64,000 nucleotides of DNA from Ulota crispa (GCA_963920765.1 OY987250.1:1550001-1614000), one strand, 5' to 3'. Positions 1 through 11,299 are shown, counted from the stretch's first letter. Translations and numbers: made by a program. The notes: generated by a model from the sequence alone, not told the origin.

Positions 1-379
1 AAAAGGGCAATTCCACCAAACATTGCAAATTTCATTTCTGTGAAAGATAATCTAAAAAATTGAAATACAACATCCTCTAGTTCAAAAATATCAAGACATA
101 ACATCATTCACTAATATAGATGGGGTGTCTTTGGTGAATAATGTGGCCAAAAAAAGTGTTAAATATTTTGTCTCAAAGCATTTACTAAGATCATCTTGTC
201 TTGCTCAATGATATTGGGAAGGTAACTAGCTTTATAATATTACCAACCCCAAAGATTCAACCTTTTAGCCCTTCAAACTAAACAATATTACAAACCCCAA
301 AGCTACCCCTTCACAGATGTTGCAATAAAATATCTATATAATAGAATACAATTTACTGGCAATCCTTTTACTGTGATTC

Positions 380-770
380 TTTTATTGCGTGGGTAAATAA
401 ACCTACATGCATAAAAACTTGCATAGGTCAAAATTTGCGTAGGTCAAACCTTGCATGAAAAAAAAGTATGGGTAAAAGAGTGTATGTGTAAAAAAATACG
501 TGGATTAATAATGAAAATTGTAACAAAATTGTGTGGGTAAAAAACAAAACATGTGAAAGAATTGTGTGGGTAAAAAAATTGTGTGGGCAAAAAGTAAATA
601 TTTTTTTTTTTGCGTGACAAGACATTGGCAATCCTTTTATTGCGTGGGTAAAATACTATGTGGGTATAAAACAGAAACTGCTTCACTGCAAGGGAATGTT
701 TTGTAAACAAAAACTAATATTTTATTGGCATGGGTAAAGTTCATAATTGGATTACGTGAATAAAAAGTAA
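380..770. repeat. Low-complexity iterated repeat (GTGTGGGTAAAA type)
   Basis: Loose iteration of GTGTGGGTAAAA / GCGTGGGTAAA units. A near-identical block (TGGCAATCCTTTTA followed by TTGCGTGGGTAAA) occurs near 357-395 and again near 625-655. The open frames here on the minus strand are runs of Phe, Thr and His codons made by the repeat and are not a gene. The rest of 1-1376 is AT-rich with nothing else I recognise. Confidence 0.6.
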
Positions 771-1371
771 AAAATATACATATTGCAAGGGAAATGTTTT
801 GCGTAATTGGGCTTGAATTAATTTTGTGTCCCGTTGGACCGATGGGTGCCTATACTAGTAAAATATATAAAAATTCAAATCCAAGCTCTTACGTGGTGTT
901 ACTAGGTTTCATTCAACCATTGCGGGTGGCGCGTGGAGGCAACTCCCGCGTCATAAGCACTGGGCAAAAGGCGTTTTGTTGGGCAACTCAAGTGAGGCAA
1001 ATCGCTCAGGGGAAAGGAGGGAGAAGGTCGTGAAGATGGCCTCGTTATCCACACTAGAGGTCTCAACAGAGATGAATAGGGGGACGAAGATTTACTTATA
1101 ATCTTTGATGCAAAACCTCCCAAGGCTAGACAATCCTAAAAAAAAATGACACTTTTATCCCAAAGTCGATCATAAATAAGGGGATAATCCATTACCACTT
1201 CAAAATCCAATGAAAAAAGAATTACTTTTGGATGTTGTTTCATCCCCATATTTCATCCAAAATAGCAAATGATCCATCACAACACAACCACCTTTTCGTC
1301 ACCAATTTATGATCTTTTATTTTTTGCAAAAGAATATACATTTGTTCAAAGACATAGAAAAAGATAAGTTA

Positions 1372-1510
1372 GAAAGAAGAATTTGGGGTTAGTTCAGGGG
1401 TAGAAAAAGAAAAAGTTAGAAAAAAGAACTCTGGCGTTATTATTTTAGGGGTAGAAAAAGAAAAGTTAAAAGAAAAAGGATTTGGGGGCTTATTATATAA
1501 GGGGTAAAAA
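1372..1510. repeat. Short tandem duplication in the PHAX promoter
   Basis: The motif AGGGGTAGAAAAAGAAAA is repeated (near 1397 and 1447), each copy followed by AGTTA-type purine-rich DNA and preceded by a TTTGGGG/TTATTAT spacer, so a unit of about 50-65 bp is present twice with a third degenerate start at about 1499. It lies 150-300 bp upstream of the PHAX coding start, in the presumed promoter. Confidence 0.5.
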
Positions 1511-1543
1511 CGGTCAAGTCAGGGACGCAAGTTACACAATCCG

Positions 1544-1552
1544 TTAGGGTTT
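1544..1552 (+). promoter_or_regulatory. Telo-box in PHAX 5' region
   Basis: TTAGGGTTT is the reverse complement of the plant telo-box AAACCCTAA, a motif common just upstream of plant housekeeping, translation and RNA-processing genes. It lies about 125 bp before the preferred ATG. A second, less perfect element (ACTAGGGTTTT) is close to the ATG. Function is inferred from position only. Confidence 0.5.
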
Positions 1553-1676
1553 CAGACTTTTTTTTCAAATCCCTTGAGCTTTTGTTTCTCACTTGCCTCG
1601 GGAAGGGGGGTCTTGCGAAGCTCGATTTCCACAAGGGCAGTGCAAAACTAGGGTTTTGAAGAAGAGGCCTTGGACG

Positions 1677-2747
1677 ATGGTCGTGGATGCTCTCCACGAC
1701 GATTTCGACTCCGATGTCGAGGATGACGACGAGGACAAGGGAGACGACAATGGAGAATTACAGTCAGGGTTCAAGGCTATGGACATTACAGGATCACACA
1801 ACTCGGAAGAAGAAACTCTCAACCCCGGTGGCGAGGCATCTCTCGCGGACGCAACCCTATCTCGGATCCAAGACTTGGACTCCGGGAAGAGCAGTCTGAA
1901 GAAGAAAAAGAAGAAGAAGAAGAAGAAGAAGCAGAAGCGGAAGGGCGAGTGGAACCAGGGGAACGAGGGAGATGCAGCACCGAACCGACGCAGACAGCCT
2001 GAGAGCGTTGAGCAGTTTGTGGTGCACACCTGCAGACGCATCGGCGAAACGAAGTATCCCTTGTTCCGGGAGGCCGTGGACAGGATTGGCATCGACGCCG
2101 TGAAGGCGCTTTTGGATCAAGTCGACGCGGTTGAAAACTGTGGAGGTCAAATGACAGCTGACGGACTTCGTCGCCGTTCTGCAGGCGGGGTGTTGTGGAT
2201 CTTGCTTCGAGATCACGTCGGTCCTGAATTGTACAAGGAAATCATGAAAGACGGGAACCGGAAACACATCGAGCAGCAGAAGGCGAAGTTGAAAGAGAGG
2301 GAGAACGAGAGAGGGAACGAGAGAGGGCACGGGAAACGGCAACATGACGAACGAGATGATGAGCGGCAGAGTGGAAAGCGACGTAGAACCAGTATGGACG
2401 TCGACGATCCTCATGCGCGATCAGTTTCTCGAGAGAGACTACTGCGGAGAACGAGCTTGAGAGACGAAGTTGACAATGTGCGTGCACCTGCTGCGTTGCA
2501 GAATGCGTGGATTCAAGGGCTCAAGCGGCATGGCGCGTTAAACCCTAAACCCTTGGAGGAGAAAGCTTCGAACCCTAATCCTAATCCTAACCCTAAAGGC
2601 ATCCACAGACCTGTTTCCGAACGGGTCAGGATGACTGTGAGCTACGGCGACCTTGAAATTGCCACTGGAGCTGAAGAGGAAGGTTTTAAGGGTCTTTTGT
2701 CTCAAGAGGTTGAGGAGATGAAGGAGGAAGGAGAAATCGCTGATTAA
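1677..2747 (+). CDS. PHAX: PHAX-like phosphorylated adaptor of snRNA export
   Basis: Predicted 356-residue nuclear protein. Residues about 113-195 form the PHAX RNA-binding (RNA_GG_bind) domain, recognisable from VENCGGQMTADGLRRRSAGG followed by VLWILL. In animals the same domain carries the invariant RRR-x-PGG core and contacts capped snRNA for CRM1-dependent export; the plant role is inferred by homology. The N-terminus is acidic (DSDVEDDDED), then comes a pure lysine run (residues 75-85) that could serve as a nuclear localisation signal. An Arg/Glu-rich charged stretch and two KR-rich clusters follow the domain, and the acidic C-terminus ends EEGEIAD. The frame has no intron. I prefer the ATG at 1677 because MVVDALHDDF begins the acidic region; an in-frame ATG at 1593 would add 28 unconserved-looking residues. 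Neighbour 4937-10566 is convergent. Confidence 0.85.
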   Translation: MVVDALHDDFDSDVEDDDEDKGDDNGELQSGFKAMDITGSHNSEEETLNPGGEASLADATLSRIQDLDSGKSSLKKKKKKKKKKKQKRKGEWNQGNEGDAAPNRRRQPESVEQFVVHTCRRIGETKYPLFREAVDRIGIDAVKALLDQVDAVENCGGQMTADGLRRRSAGGVLWILLRDHVGPELYKEIMKDGNRKHIEQQKAKLKERENERGNERGHGKRQHDERDDERQSGKRRRTSMDVDDPHARSVSRERLLRRTSLRDEVDNVRAPAALQNAWIQGLKRHGALNPKPLEEKASNPNPNPNPKGIHRPVSERVRMTVSYGDLEIATGAEEEGFKGLLSQEVEEMKEEGEIAD

Positions 2748-4936
2748 CTTCACTTCACTTAAAACTCGTGGCTTGACTTGGAATGGAATGGAAAAACTTG
2801 ACATTTCTCCTTTAAAACTTTGGAGGAGTATGTGCCCTATTGCACATTTCTTCAGATACTTTTTTGATCATTTTTCGTAGATCAATGGACACTGGAGTAT
2901 GTTTACGGATTCGGAGCAGCTGCGGAAATAGCTACTAGTATTGTCGGCTGGAGAGGCATCGTCTCGATTTTGGAGAAACTCTGTGAGAGGAGAAATCGGT
3001 CCTGCTCATGATGTAACTTGAAGGTGAGCGTTTGTGATGTAATTACTCGAGGTAGGCAATTTTATAGGACATGGTTTTTAAACTCATTGGATTTCTCATT
3101 ACAAACCTTTCTGATGAAGAGTTACTACTATGGAAGTTATTTGGTCATGGCCGAGGATGTATGGTGTTTGATGCTGCTGGTCTTTGTTTGTATTCCATAC
3201 CTGCTTTTTGCAATCAATTAGGGTATCAATGTTTCAGGAACTTTTTTCTGTCACCAAGGGTGTTGCACCTTTCTGAGCTACCTGGTTTTAATGTAAGGTA
3301 TCAAGTTAGATGGTTTCTATGTTTCTAAATTGGTGAAATGTTTGGATGAGTAGATAAAAGGGATTGAAGCTCTTGAAGATGACCACAATGGGCCTTAATT
3401 GTTCCAACCAAAAAGGCACGAGCCGTGAACGTTAACAACAGCTGAAACAGGACTGTTGTCTGTAAGCACCTGAACTCTTTTGTACTGGTTTACTCTTACG
3501 CGTCACACATGTTGTTGCGAACTCTGCAGTACTGCCTTTGCAATAAGCATTAGCTTTTCGTATTAAAACCTTGGAACACTTGACCGCTGATGTGTCCAAT
3601 GCCATCCACTTCGGTTGGTGCTTGTCAGGAGGCTGGAATCGAGCAGCAACTTTAGATTTGCTACAATTTGAAGACGTTCAGATTCATTGGCTACAGAGAG
3701 TTCAGATATCACAGTGCAATTAGCTATGGTTGGAATTAATTTGGCAGGTCTGGTCGAAGCTTCTGCTGTTGCTGTTAACGGGTATATTCTTCTTACGAAA
3801 GGCAGCTTATTCTTTGAAGAACTGGACCTTGTTGGAGTCCCAAACACGTCTATTATCGTTAAAACTAGTTAGAGGACTACTCCAAAGACGAAAGTCTTTG
3901 GGAAGCAAATAGAAATGGACTCTATTGTCAAAAGAAAAGTATTGTGGCTTTGCAGCCTCGCAATGCTCAGCGATTCATCTCCTCGTTCATCAAGAATCAG
4001 GATGTTCGTGTGCTTTGATCCTTTGACATCCTTCTTTAACGCGCATCTTCTTACATCTTGAGGTAAGAAAACTGAAGGAAGCCCCCTGAATGAGCGAGAG
4101 AATCAACTCCGCCTGCAAAGAGTTGGTGTGCTTGAAGAGTTTTTGTTCAAATAGTTTGTTCATTCAAGGTCCAATATCAATTACTTCAAAGTTCGTTTGT
4201 TCAAGGTGCAAGTTTCTATATTGGTCACTTCATCAAAGAAAGTTTCAGACAATTTCCAAAATTACATCTAGTTGGTCATGGTCAAGTGCAAAATTAGGAG
4301 TTCTGAGAGTTGATAATGATCACTTCAAAGAGTGTTTGTTCAGGATCCAATGTTAATCACCTTCGTCGCTCCCTTTTAATATTTATACTTGTAAGCAAGA
4401 AGCATGTTGTTGCAAACCATTCTCAGGGGCAGGGCATTGATTGGACCCAAGTTATCCAAATCACCGAGTGCAATTTTCTCACACATTCACAAACCCAAAG
4501 ATATATATCCACAAACACAAACATAAAGATATCAACACAGATTTTAACACACCCACGAAACAACTTCAAAAAAAGTAACGCTACTGTATAAAAATTTCAA
4601 TTTTCAATGCATACGTTTGTATGCTAAGCTATGGTACAATCATCTAACCTCGGCCAGCAAACTACCCTTCCATAGCAGCTCCCGAGTCATGTGAAGTCTC
4701 TGCAGAGAAACCCAACCCTCAAACCCTAAAGCCTAATCCTAACCCTAACCCTAATTTCCAAAATACCTCTACATTCTACACTGCTTCGCATGGGTCAGCA
4801 TGAAGGTGGCCTCCGACTCTAAACAACTAAAAAGGAAACAAAACCAAATCTGGAGATCCCGGTATTAAATCCCATCTAAAACCTCAAACTAAGAGTTATA
4901 TGAACTGTAAAAAAAATGGTTCAAAATTGGCGGTCA
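2748..4936. other. Convergent intergenic region between PHAX and the 7TM gene
   Basis: This holds both 3' ends. From 4712 to 4755 there is a telomere-like stretch (CCCTAAA/CCTAATCCTAACCCTAA). From 4145 to 4370 a loose repeat of TTTGTTCAAGGTCCAAT / ACTTCAAAG units occurs. The short open frames at 3018-3328 and 3563-3912 match no family I know, occur on both strands and lack a convincing start context, so I treat them as chance frames or untranslated DNA. Confidence 0.5.
4712..4755. repeat. Short interstitial telomere-like repeat
   Basis: Degenerate CCCTAAA / CCCTAA units in a row (AACCCTCAAACCCTAAAG and CCTAACCCTAACCCTAAT). This is the Arabidopsis-type plant telomere unit in short, imperfect form. 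It is about 180 bp beyond the stop codon of the minus-strand gene, in its 3' untranslated or flanking DNA. Confidence 0.6.
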
Positions 4937-7900
4937 TCACTTGGAGTATGGAGAGTAGTGTACAGAGGCTGCAGGGAAGGTTTTGCTGGAGTTAGACCTG
5001 GAATGCAAAGGTCGAGGAGCAACGTCGCAACAGGAGCTCTCAAATGGGAGAAATGAGTAAGGTTTCAACCCCCCCGCCTTGACGACGTCCACGATGGTTA
5101 TGTCCTCTTCGATTGAACCCCAGTGGCAAAACTCAGACATGCGAGGCTTGGCTTCGGTGTCTGTTGCTTTTGCTGTTGCTGTAACAGCTTTTGTTGTTGT
5201 TGCTGCTTTTGTTGGTGTTGTTGTTGTTAATGCTGAGGAGGAGAGCTCGCCGGGAGGTCGGAGGCGGAGTTGGAGTTGGAGAGATTCGTCGGGCGAGGAG
5301 GACGATGGGTCTGGCCAGGGTTGGTGGAAGTTGGCTGACAGTTTGAATAAGTTGCTGGGGATTGGTTCGTTGTTGATGTTGTTGTTGTTGGTGTTGTCCA
5401 CGTCGGATACTCCGGGGTTCTGGACTATGACTAGCATGGGTTTGTTCCGGTCTCCTGTTCTTGAAATTGGAGTTGGCTGCGTGTACAGGCCAATGAAACA
5501 GTCAGATTCTAGGGATAACAAATTCCACTTTTGATAATAAAATCAATTTTTGATGCTTGCGATTGGAGGTAGATCTTATACAGAATCAACATGTTTCTTC
5601 TTTTTCAAGTCTCCATGTGACTTATGATGGTAAATGACTAAGCCAACGCTCATATTTGAATTCATGACACCACCTCGTTAGTGCGGCTTTTGGTTCAACT
5701 ATGTAAACCTCATAGAATCAGATAATAAATTCCATCCTTGGTGCCTTGTTAAGAAACTTTGTGAAGGAAGAATTGGGTACATCCCAAGACTACCTTAGTG
5801 CCTTTGTTAAGAAGCAGATCCTATAACAAACCCACATGTTCCTTCTTTACAAAATTTTCAAGTCTCCATGTGACAACAAGATCATTTGATTTGACTATGA
5901 TTGGGTGTATTATAATGATAAACACGTTCCCAACACTTTAGATACCACCTCTTGGTCAGGGCATTTTTTTCTGGCGACACCGACTTTTTTAGCCCAGTCA
6001 AAGGTTGTCCCTCCAAATTTTGATGACCCTAATTGGGCTAAAAAAGTTGATGTCGCCGAAAACAAATGCCTTGTTCTTGGTGTGACAAAGCACACTAACA
6101 TCATGTTCAATAAATTGGGAAAACACCAAGTTTCAAGGATGGAAGTTCAATGTATATGTGTACGTGTTCTAAAAATGATTCAGGTTGATTTATGGTTGCA
6201 GTAGTTTCCTTTTTTTTCACTTGTGTATTTTTTTATGTCCTCTTTCTAAGCTTCGCCTTTTGGCTACCACGTGCATCAAAATGCATTAGTACTTTTCTCT
6301 TTTATGAGTCATAAGTCCCAAAATCTAGATATTGTTCTGATTCATTGAATAGGGCAGGCTAAATGATGAACTACAAAACCCTTTTTCCCAGTAAACTTAG
6401 ACTCTTTTCATAGACAATGATGGGCAGGTAGGATGAGGAAACATATACGTGGTTTAGCCTTAAATTCATATCTTTTTAATTAGGACTAGTGCTGTAAGTG
6501 GAGGCATTCAAAAAGGAATGGGTAAAGTGCAACCCCTTTGCACAGAAAATTCTTTGAGAGCTCACCACTCCAATGTGCCATTCCTTGTAATCCAACTTGT
6601 TGAATTGCCTCTCATTCATTTCCTGCAATAAATCCAAGCCCCGTTTATATACAATATTAGGCCAAAGTATCAATTCTTGAAGTAGTGTACATTCTCATTA
6701 GCATGCGTCATGAATGTTAACAACAAGGACAGTTCAGAGAGGTGCAATCTATGGATCTTGCAATCTATGAAGAAAAGTGCTAAAAGATGGACACAAACTC
6801 TAGAAGAAACTATTGTTAAAATAATATAAAAAAGATACAAGAAAAAGATGATATTTGAGAATGAAAAAACGGGCTTGGTTCTTCAAAAGAGCTCACCACA
6901 CTGTAAATTGGGGCCAAGGTTCGCTGTCCAGAGGAATTTGAGGTTGGCATGACATTAAAAAAAGGAGTTTGTTCTCTGGATCTGAAGGTCCACCTGTCAT
7001 AATACACGCATTTGAACACGTCATTCGCTACGTTTACATTAATTTACTTCAGTAGTATGGCTCTTACACAAACAAGATCACAACAATCCTTTCAGATTTG
7101 GATAAACAAAAGTAGTACTCACAATAAAGTAGACAATTTCAGGGACTTTTGAACATTGTCAAAAAAAGAAGACGTCCTTGTGATATACGAGGAATATGGG
7201 GTAAGATTTCATGGAGAATGTTTTTTTCATTCGAAAATCTGAGTAAAATTAGGTTAATCTCACTTGGAGGAGAAGTCTTAAAATCATAAGAAAGGGGAAT
7301 GCTATATTGTGAACACGGATCCGTGAGCCTGGATTTTTTGTCAAAATATTTAATTTCACCTATAACCGTGTATGTAGGGCCTTATAATTGAGCATTTTAA
7401 ACTTTTATCTATTGAATAACTTGCCATTTTCTAAATTTCTTTGTTGATTTTAAGCTCAAAATTGGTTCCTTGACTGTGGCTCATCGTTTTAAGCTTACAA
7501 AATACCATTGTACTTATAAGAAAGGCCTTACCCAATGAAGAAGAAGATGGTGACCTCAGTAATCTCTCGCACTAGCAAGCGCACCCAATACTCATTCACC
7601 ACGCTCTCTGCTTGAGCGTGCATCTGCTTTAACCCAAATAAACAAGGATTTGTTGGTAAGCTTTTGAGTAGCATACTAAAATATATTGTACGGCAAGTAA
7701 AGCATGACGTGGAGACAAATATTGGCAAATTATCTTAAACAAATATCTAGTAACGGATTCTGTGTATATTTAGTGCAGAGAAATCCATATATACTCGCTT
7801 GCTTAGAGTACCCAACTTCAAGACAAATCAACAAGACTCCACGTACGAGAATTTCAGCGACCACCATCGCCAACATCGCTCCTTGAAACTTTCTGCACAG

Positions 7901-10566
7901 ATGGTTCACAAAAAATCACTAAATACCAGCATCAACAATTAGTCCTCACAGTAGAAGCCGAATGTAAGGAAGAGGCTATTATTTTGCCAAGCAATTTAAC
8001 CAGGGGTGTGGATTTGGGGAATTTGTTTATAAATGTGGTGGAGAGAGAGTCAAACCTTCAAAAACAAGAGCCTTTGATCCAAAAAAACTCATATTTTTAC
8101 GAAGGGATTTTCATGTGTGGGGAGTTTAGCATTGCAAAATGTATAGCAAGCATTCAGGAAGCATGACTAGTCACCAACCTTGTGGCAAGTGTGAAAAACA
8201 AAAAGGTGCGGTGGGTTGAGAGAAGGGGCAATTAATTACCTGAACATGGTGTACTTGGTGTGAACGGCGTTCTGCATCATGTGAACGCCCTCTGCTTGTA
8301 TTTGCTGCAGCTGCTCCCTTAGCAATGACAAGTTACGCGCAATGTGTGCCATAATCACATACAGAAGCACCGCATAAATGAATATTATGAGAACCTGCAC
8401 AAAAAAGCACACAAAGAGCAATCTCAGGCTAAATGTCTATTGCCTTGACATGGAAACAAGGGAAAATTTGATGGATATCTATTGCCTTTGCATAAAAAAC
8501 GAGTGAAAATTTGATGGATACCCCTGAAGTTTGCACTATTTGTAAAGATGCCCCTGGTTGGTTTTTCAGAAATTGCACAAATACTCTCAAACCATAACTT
8601 TCAAGCCTTTGTTCGGTTGTGCATGCCACTTCCTTCTCCCTTTGTACACACCACTTCCTTCTTTCCCTTCCCATTCTGTTGCACTTCCTGCTTCAACGTT
8701 GTTCATGAAGGAAGTATAGTGGTGTGCACAATAGAACAAATGCTTGAACGTTATGGTCCGAGGTATTTGTGCAACTTCTGAAAGACCTGTACAAATATTG
8801 CAAACTTTAAGGGTATCCATCAATTTTCTCCTAAAAAAATGAGAGTTTTCTGTGATTGCTGCTTCAGTAGTGATGTACAACCACCCACTTTTCTTTTCAT
8901 AGGTATTGTAGGCAAAGAATCTCTCTCAAAAACCGCACTTCTACACATGTCAAAAACCAAGAGCATGTGTATAAATATTGCAAACTTTAGGCATCCATCA
9001 AGTTTTCCTGGGGGTTTTCTATGATCTCTTCATTAGTGATATAAAACCACCCACTTTTCATAGGAATTGCAGCCAAAGAATCTCTCTCAAAAACCGCACT
9101 TCTACACATGTCAAAATGCACAAAAACCATGCAGAAATGTGATAAAGTGTAGGTGCAAAAAGAGCAACCTTGGGCTGAATGTCTACTGCCTTTGCATAAA
9201 AACAATGAGGGGTTTTCTATGATCTCTTCAATAGTTATATACAACCACCCACTATTCACGATATTGTAGAGGCAAAGAACCTCTCTCAAAAACCGCACTT
9301 CTACATATGTCAAAATGCACAAAAATGTGATAAAAAATGTGATAGAAATGTGCTAAAAGTGTGATAGAAATGTGATGAGAAGGGGAGGGGGGTAGGGGAG
9401 GGCTTACAGCAAATTGAGGGACAGCAGCCTTGTAGCCAGTGAGAGTCAAGTACAAGAGCGAGGTGAGGCCAGCAACGCTGCGTCTCTCGGTCAACGAGAG
9501 CTGCTCATGCATGATGCAATATCCATACGAGATCAACAAGAAGGTCACGAAGCACGCCGTCTCAAAAAAGATGCGCGACACAAACACCCCAAACGCTACC
9601 CAAAATGAACACGTCTTCAAGTGCAAGCAACAGTACCTGCCACCACCACATCACACCACCCCCCATCCATGCCCAACATCTCTCAAACACCACACACACA
9701 CAAAACCACACATAACACCACTGTCACCACACACAAAACCAACGAACAAACACAAAACCATCCAAAACCAGTGCACAAAACACAAAACCAGACACACAAT
9801 ATTCATTAATTTGTGAAAAAGCCTTTCCGATGCAAAATTGGTTTTGGGATACTGAATTTTGCATTTGTGAGAATATTTTGGTGATTTAAAGTGATTTTTT
9901 TTTAATCCTCCAAGATATTTCATTATTGATGTAAGGTCTTGAAGAAATCATCATAAATATCACTCTAAATAACCAAAAACCTCTTTAAAAACATAAAATC
10001 CAAAAGTCCCAAAATTACATTTTTTCCCAAATTAACAAATATTGCACTAAGTGCACAAAAGACAAAACCAATGCACAAAACCATCCCAAACCAGTGCACA
10101 AAACACGCAGTAGCTGGTGGCAAAGGCAAGGGCAGTAGCAGAGACGGGGGGCAAGACCTTCGTACCAGAAGACGAAAGAAAGGCCCATAACCAAGCTCTT
10201 CATCGCAGGAATGACAGTTAACACCCACTGCAAATTGCTCGTCTGCCATGGACACAACAATCACAACCAATGCCATGCTTTTTTATTAAAAAAATCCTTA
10301 CTTTTCAAACGAGCTGGAGAGAATTGACCTGCAAAAGGTTTTGTGTAAGAGGAGGAGGAGGACGAGGAGTGTAGTACCTGCCATCGCCGCTTGGACCAAG
10401 TATTAGCAGTCCACACAACCACCAGGAGCATCCACAGCATTGCGAGCCCAAAGAAAAGGTCCGGCAACGGACGATACGTGTGGTCCCAGTCATCCCCAGC
10501 GAGACTGGAGTAGCGCGAGGGTGGAACGCTGTTAATATTCACTTGCGCGACAGCAATGGTGTCCAT
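4937..10566 (-). CDS. Multi-pass membrane protein, plant candidate 7TM (GPCR-like) type; nine exons
   Basis: Coding exons read on the minus strand: 10566-10378, 10242-10166, 9636-9408, 8394-8240, 7892-7847, 7623-7532, 6993-6897, 6622-6566, 5476-4937. Every junction has GT-AG and agreeing phase; the sum is 1482 nt, 493 residues. The N-terminus is short (about 36 residues, RPLPDLFFGL before TM1). Hydrophobic segments fall near 37-55, 70-92, 97-129 (possibly two), 141-158, 166-184, 221-232 and 249-265. The helix-to-helix region holds SLTERRSVAGL and LSLLREQLQQIQAEGVHMMQ followed by NAVHTKYTMF. After the last helix WTFRSREQ leads into a cytosolic tail with EWHIGV joined to PTPISRTGDRNKPMLVIVQN. 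Residues about 330-430 are Asn/Ser/Thr/Ala-rich and low complexity. The pattern fits plant proteins listed as candidate GPCRs (Arabidopsis CAND1 type, from memory); the ligand and function are unknown. An in-frame ATG at 10590 would add eight residues. Introns carry several MITEs. Confidence 0.72.
7286..7525. mobile_element. 220-bp MITE with 10-bp target duplication beside a splice donor
   Basis: Element 7296-7515 is flanked by a perfect direct repeat ATAAGAAAGG (7286-7295 and 7516-7525). Its ends are imperfect inverted repeats: GAATGCTATATTGTGAAC on the left, and on the right the reverse complement reads CAATGGTATTTTGTAAGC. A 9-10 bp duplication suggests a Mutator-like origin. A related copy is at 43001-43233. 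The right-hand duplication abuts the GTAAGG donor (7531-7526 on the minus strand) of exon six of the membrane-protein gene. Confidence 0.75.
8498..8832. mobile_element. MITE, ATACCCCTGAAGTTTGC family, in intron 3 of the 7TM gene
   Basis: The left arm starts AAAATTTGATGGATACCCC and the right arm ends GGGTATCCATCAATTTTCTC, so the element is palindromic over long arms. The centre reads GTTGTTCATGAAGGAAGTAT. Related copies are at 44318-44640, 44868-45193 and, split by an insertion, 22906-25458. A duplicated left end (8453-8497) suggests a local tandem event. Confidence 0.7.
8845..9330. repeat. Three diverged tandem copies of a ~115-bp unit in an intron
   Basis: Each copy contains CAACCACCCACTTTTC-like DNA, then GGCAAAGAATCTCTCTCAA and ACCGCACTTCTACACATGTC. 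Copies start near 8875, 9040 and 9240. Between the second and third lies GAGCAACCTTGGGCTGAATG, which resembles DNA just upstream of exon four (near 8415-8445), so intron-edge DNA was copied as well. All of it is inside the intron between exons three and four of the 7TM gene. Confidence 0.6.
9637..10120. repeat. CA-rich intron with internally repeated segment
   Basis: The intron between exons two and three (9637-10165) is rich in CACAAAACCA. A ~50-bp block (AACCATCCAAAACCAGTGCA then CAAAACAC) near 9758-9783 recurs near 10077-10107. The open frames here are repeat-derived. Confidence 0.5.
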
Positions 10567-10980
10567 TGCCACAACACGGTATAATCTCACACGCTACAAC
10601 AACAACAACACACGGCGACGTCCATTGTGGCCAGAATTCTTCACCATCCCCATCGCCATCTCCATCGCTTGTTATTGTTGTTGTCGTCGTCGTCGTGGCG
10701 GTCTAAATTCTGAATTCTCTCGAGGAATGGTGCCCCATAACGGTGTGTGTCGCTGTGTGCGCTTTCCAAACGATAAGAACCCCTCTGGCGACGCACGTCA
10801 CCCACCGTTACGACGACGACGGCGACGACGGCGACGACGACGAGGACGATGACGACGATGGCGACGATGATAGGGGTACGTAAGTGTGAAGGGGCTCCGG
10901 GTTACACGACGGCGATGATGGCGCAGGCGAGATCATCATCGAAACGGTGATAGCCCAATCCTTATGATCAAAACACACAA
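10567..10980. promoter_or_regulatory. Probable promoter of the 7TM gene with a CGA/GAC trinucleotide tract
   Basis: This is the region directly upstream of the minus-strand ATG. It is GC-richer than the surroundings and contains CAACAACAACAACAC near 10593 and a long (CGA/GAC)n microsatellite at about 10808-10870. No clear TATA box was found. The plus-strand frame across it is made of Arg codons from the microsatellite and is not a gene. Confidence 0.45.
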
Positions 10981-11299
10981 AGCGTGGTCGTCGTCATGGT
11001 GGAGATTGCAAGCGTCAAAACCTACTCTTCACGAAGAATTCTATACCATCCAATTCTACAGCATCCAATTTTGATCTTTTTGTGTTTCAAACTACGCCAG
11101 ACTTTTCGTCACCGTTGTCACTTCGGTCTGGTTTCACAAAAACCTGCAAGTACCCCCTCCGCTCAAACCCCCCCTTTTCTTATCCAATTCCCCCACCTCC
11201 AAATCCTCAAAAATCCTCAAACAATATCTCGCACTCACTCGCCGGATTTTGTTGCAACTGTCGAGCCTGGTGTCGCAGCAACAGCAACTAACTGACTGA

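Noticed and set aside
3018-3328. Two overlapping plus-strand frames 3' of PHAX
   Set aside because: They overlap each other in different frames, start without context, and have no recognisable domain. They lie in probable 3' untranslated or intergenic DNA.
4712-4755. Telomere-like repeats as a sign of a chromosome end
   Set aside because: Very short, degenerate and between two genes; more likely telo-box-type or interstitial sequence.
5079-5534. 151-residue plus-strand frame rich in Val, Ala and Leu
   Set aside because: It is the antisense of the last exon of the minus-strand 7TM gene. Its low-complexity Val/Leu/Ser runs arise from the complementary Asn/Thr/Ala codons, and it has no family match.
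9414-9816. Plus-strand frames over exon three and the CA-rich intron
   Set aside because: They are antisense to a supported exon and built on CA-rich repeats.
10556-10852. 98-residue plus frame ending in an Arg run
   Set aside because: It is created by the CGA/GAC microsatellite and overlaps the 7TM start on the other strand.
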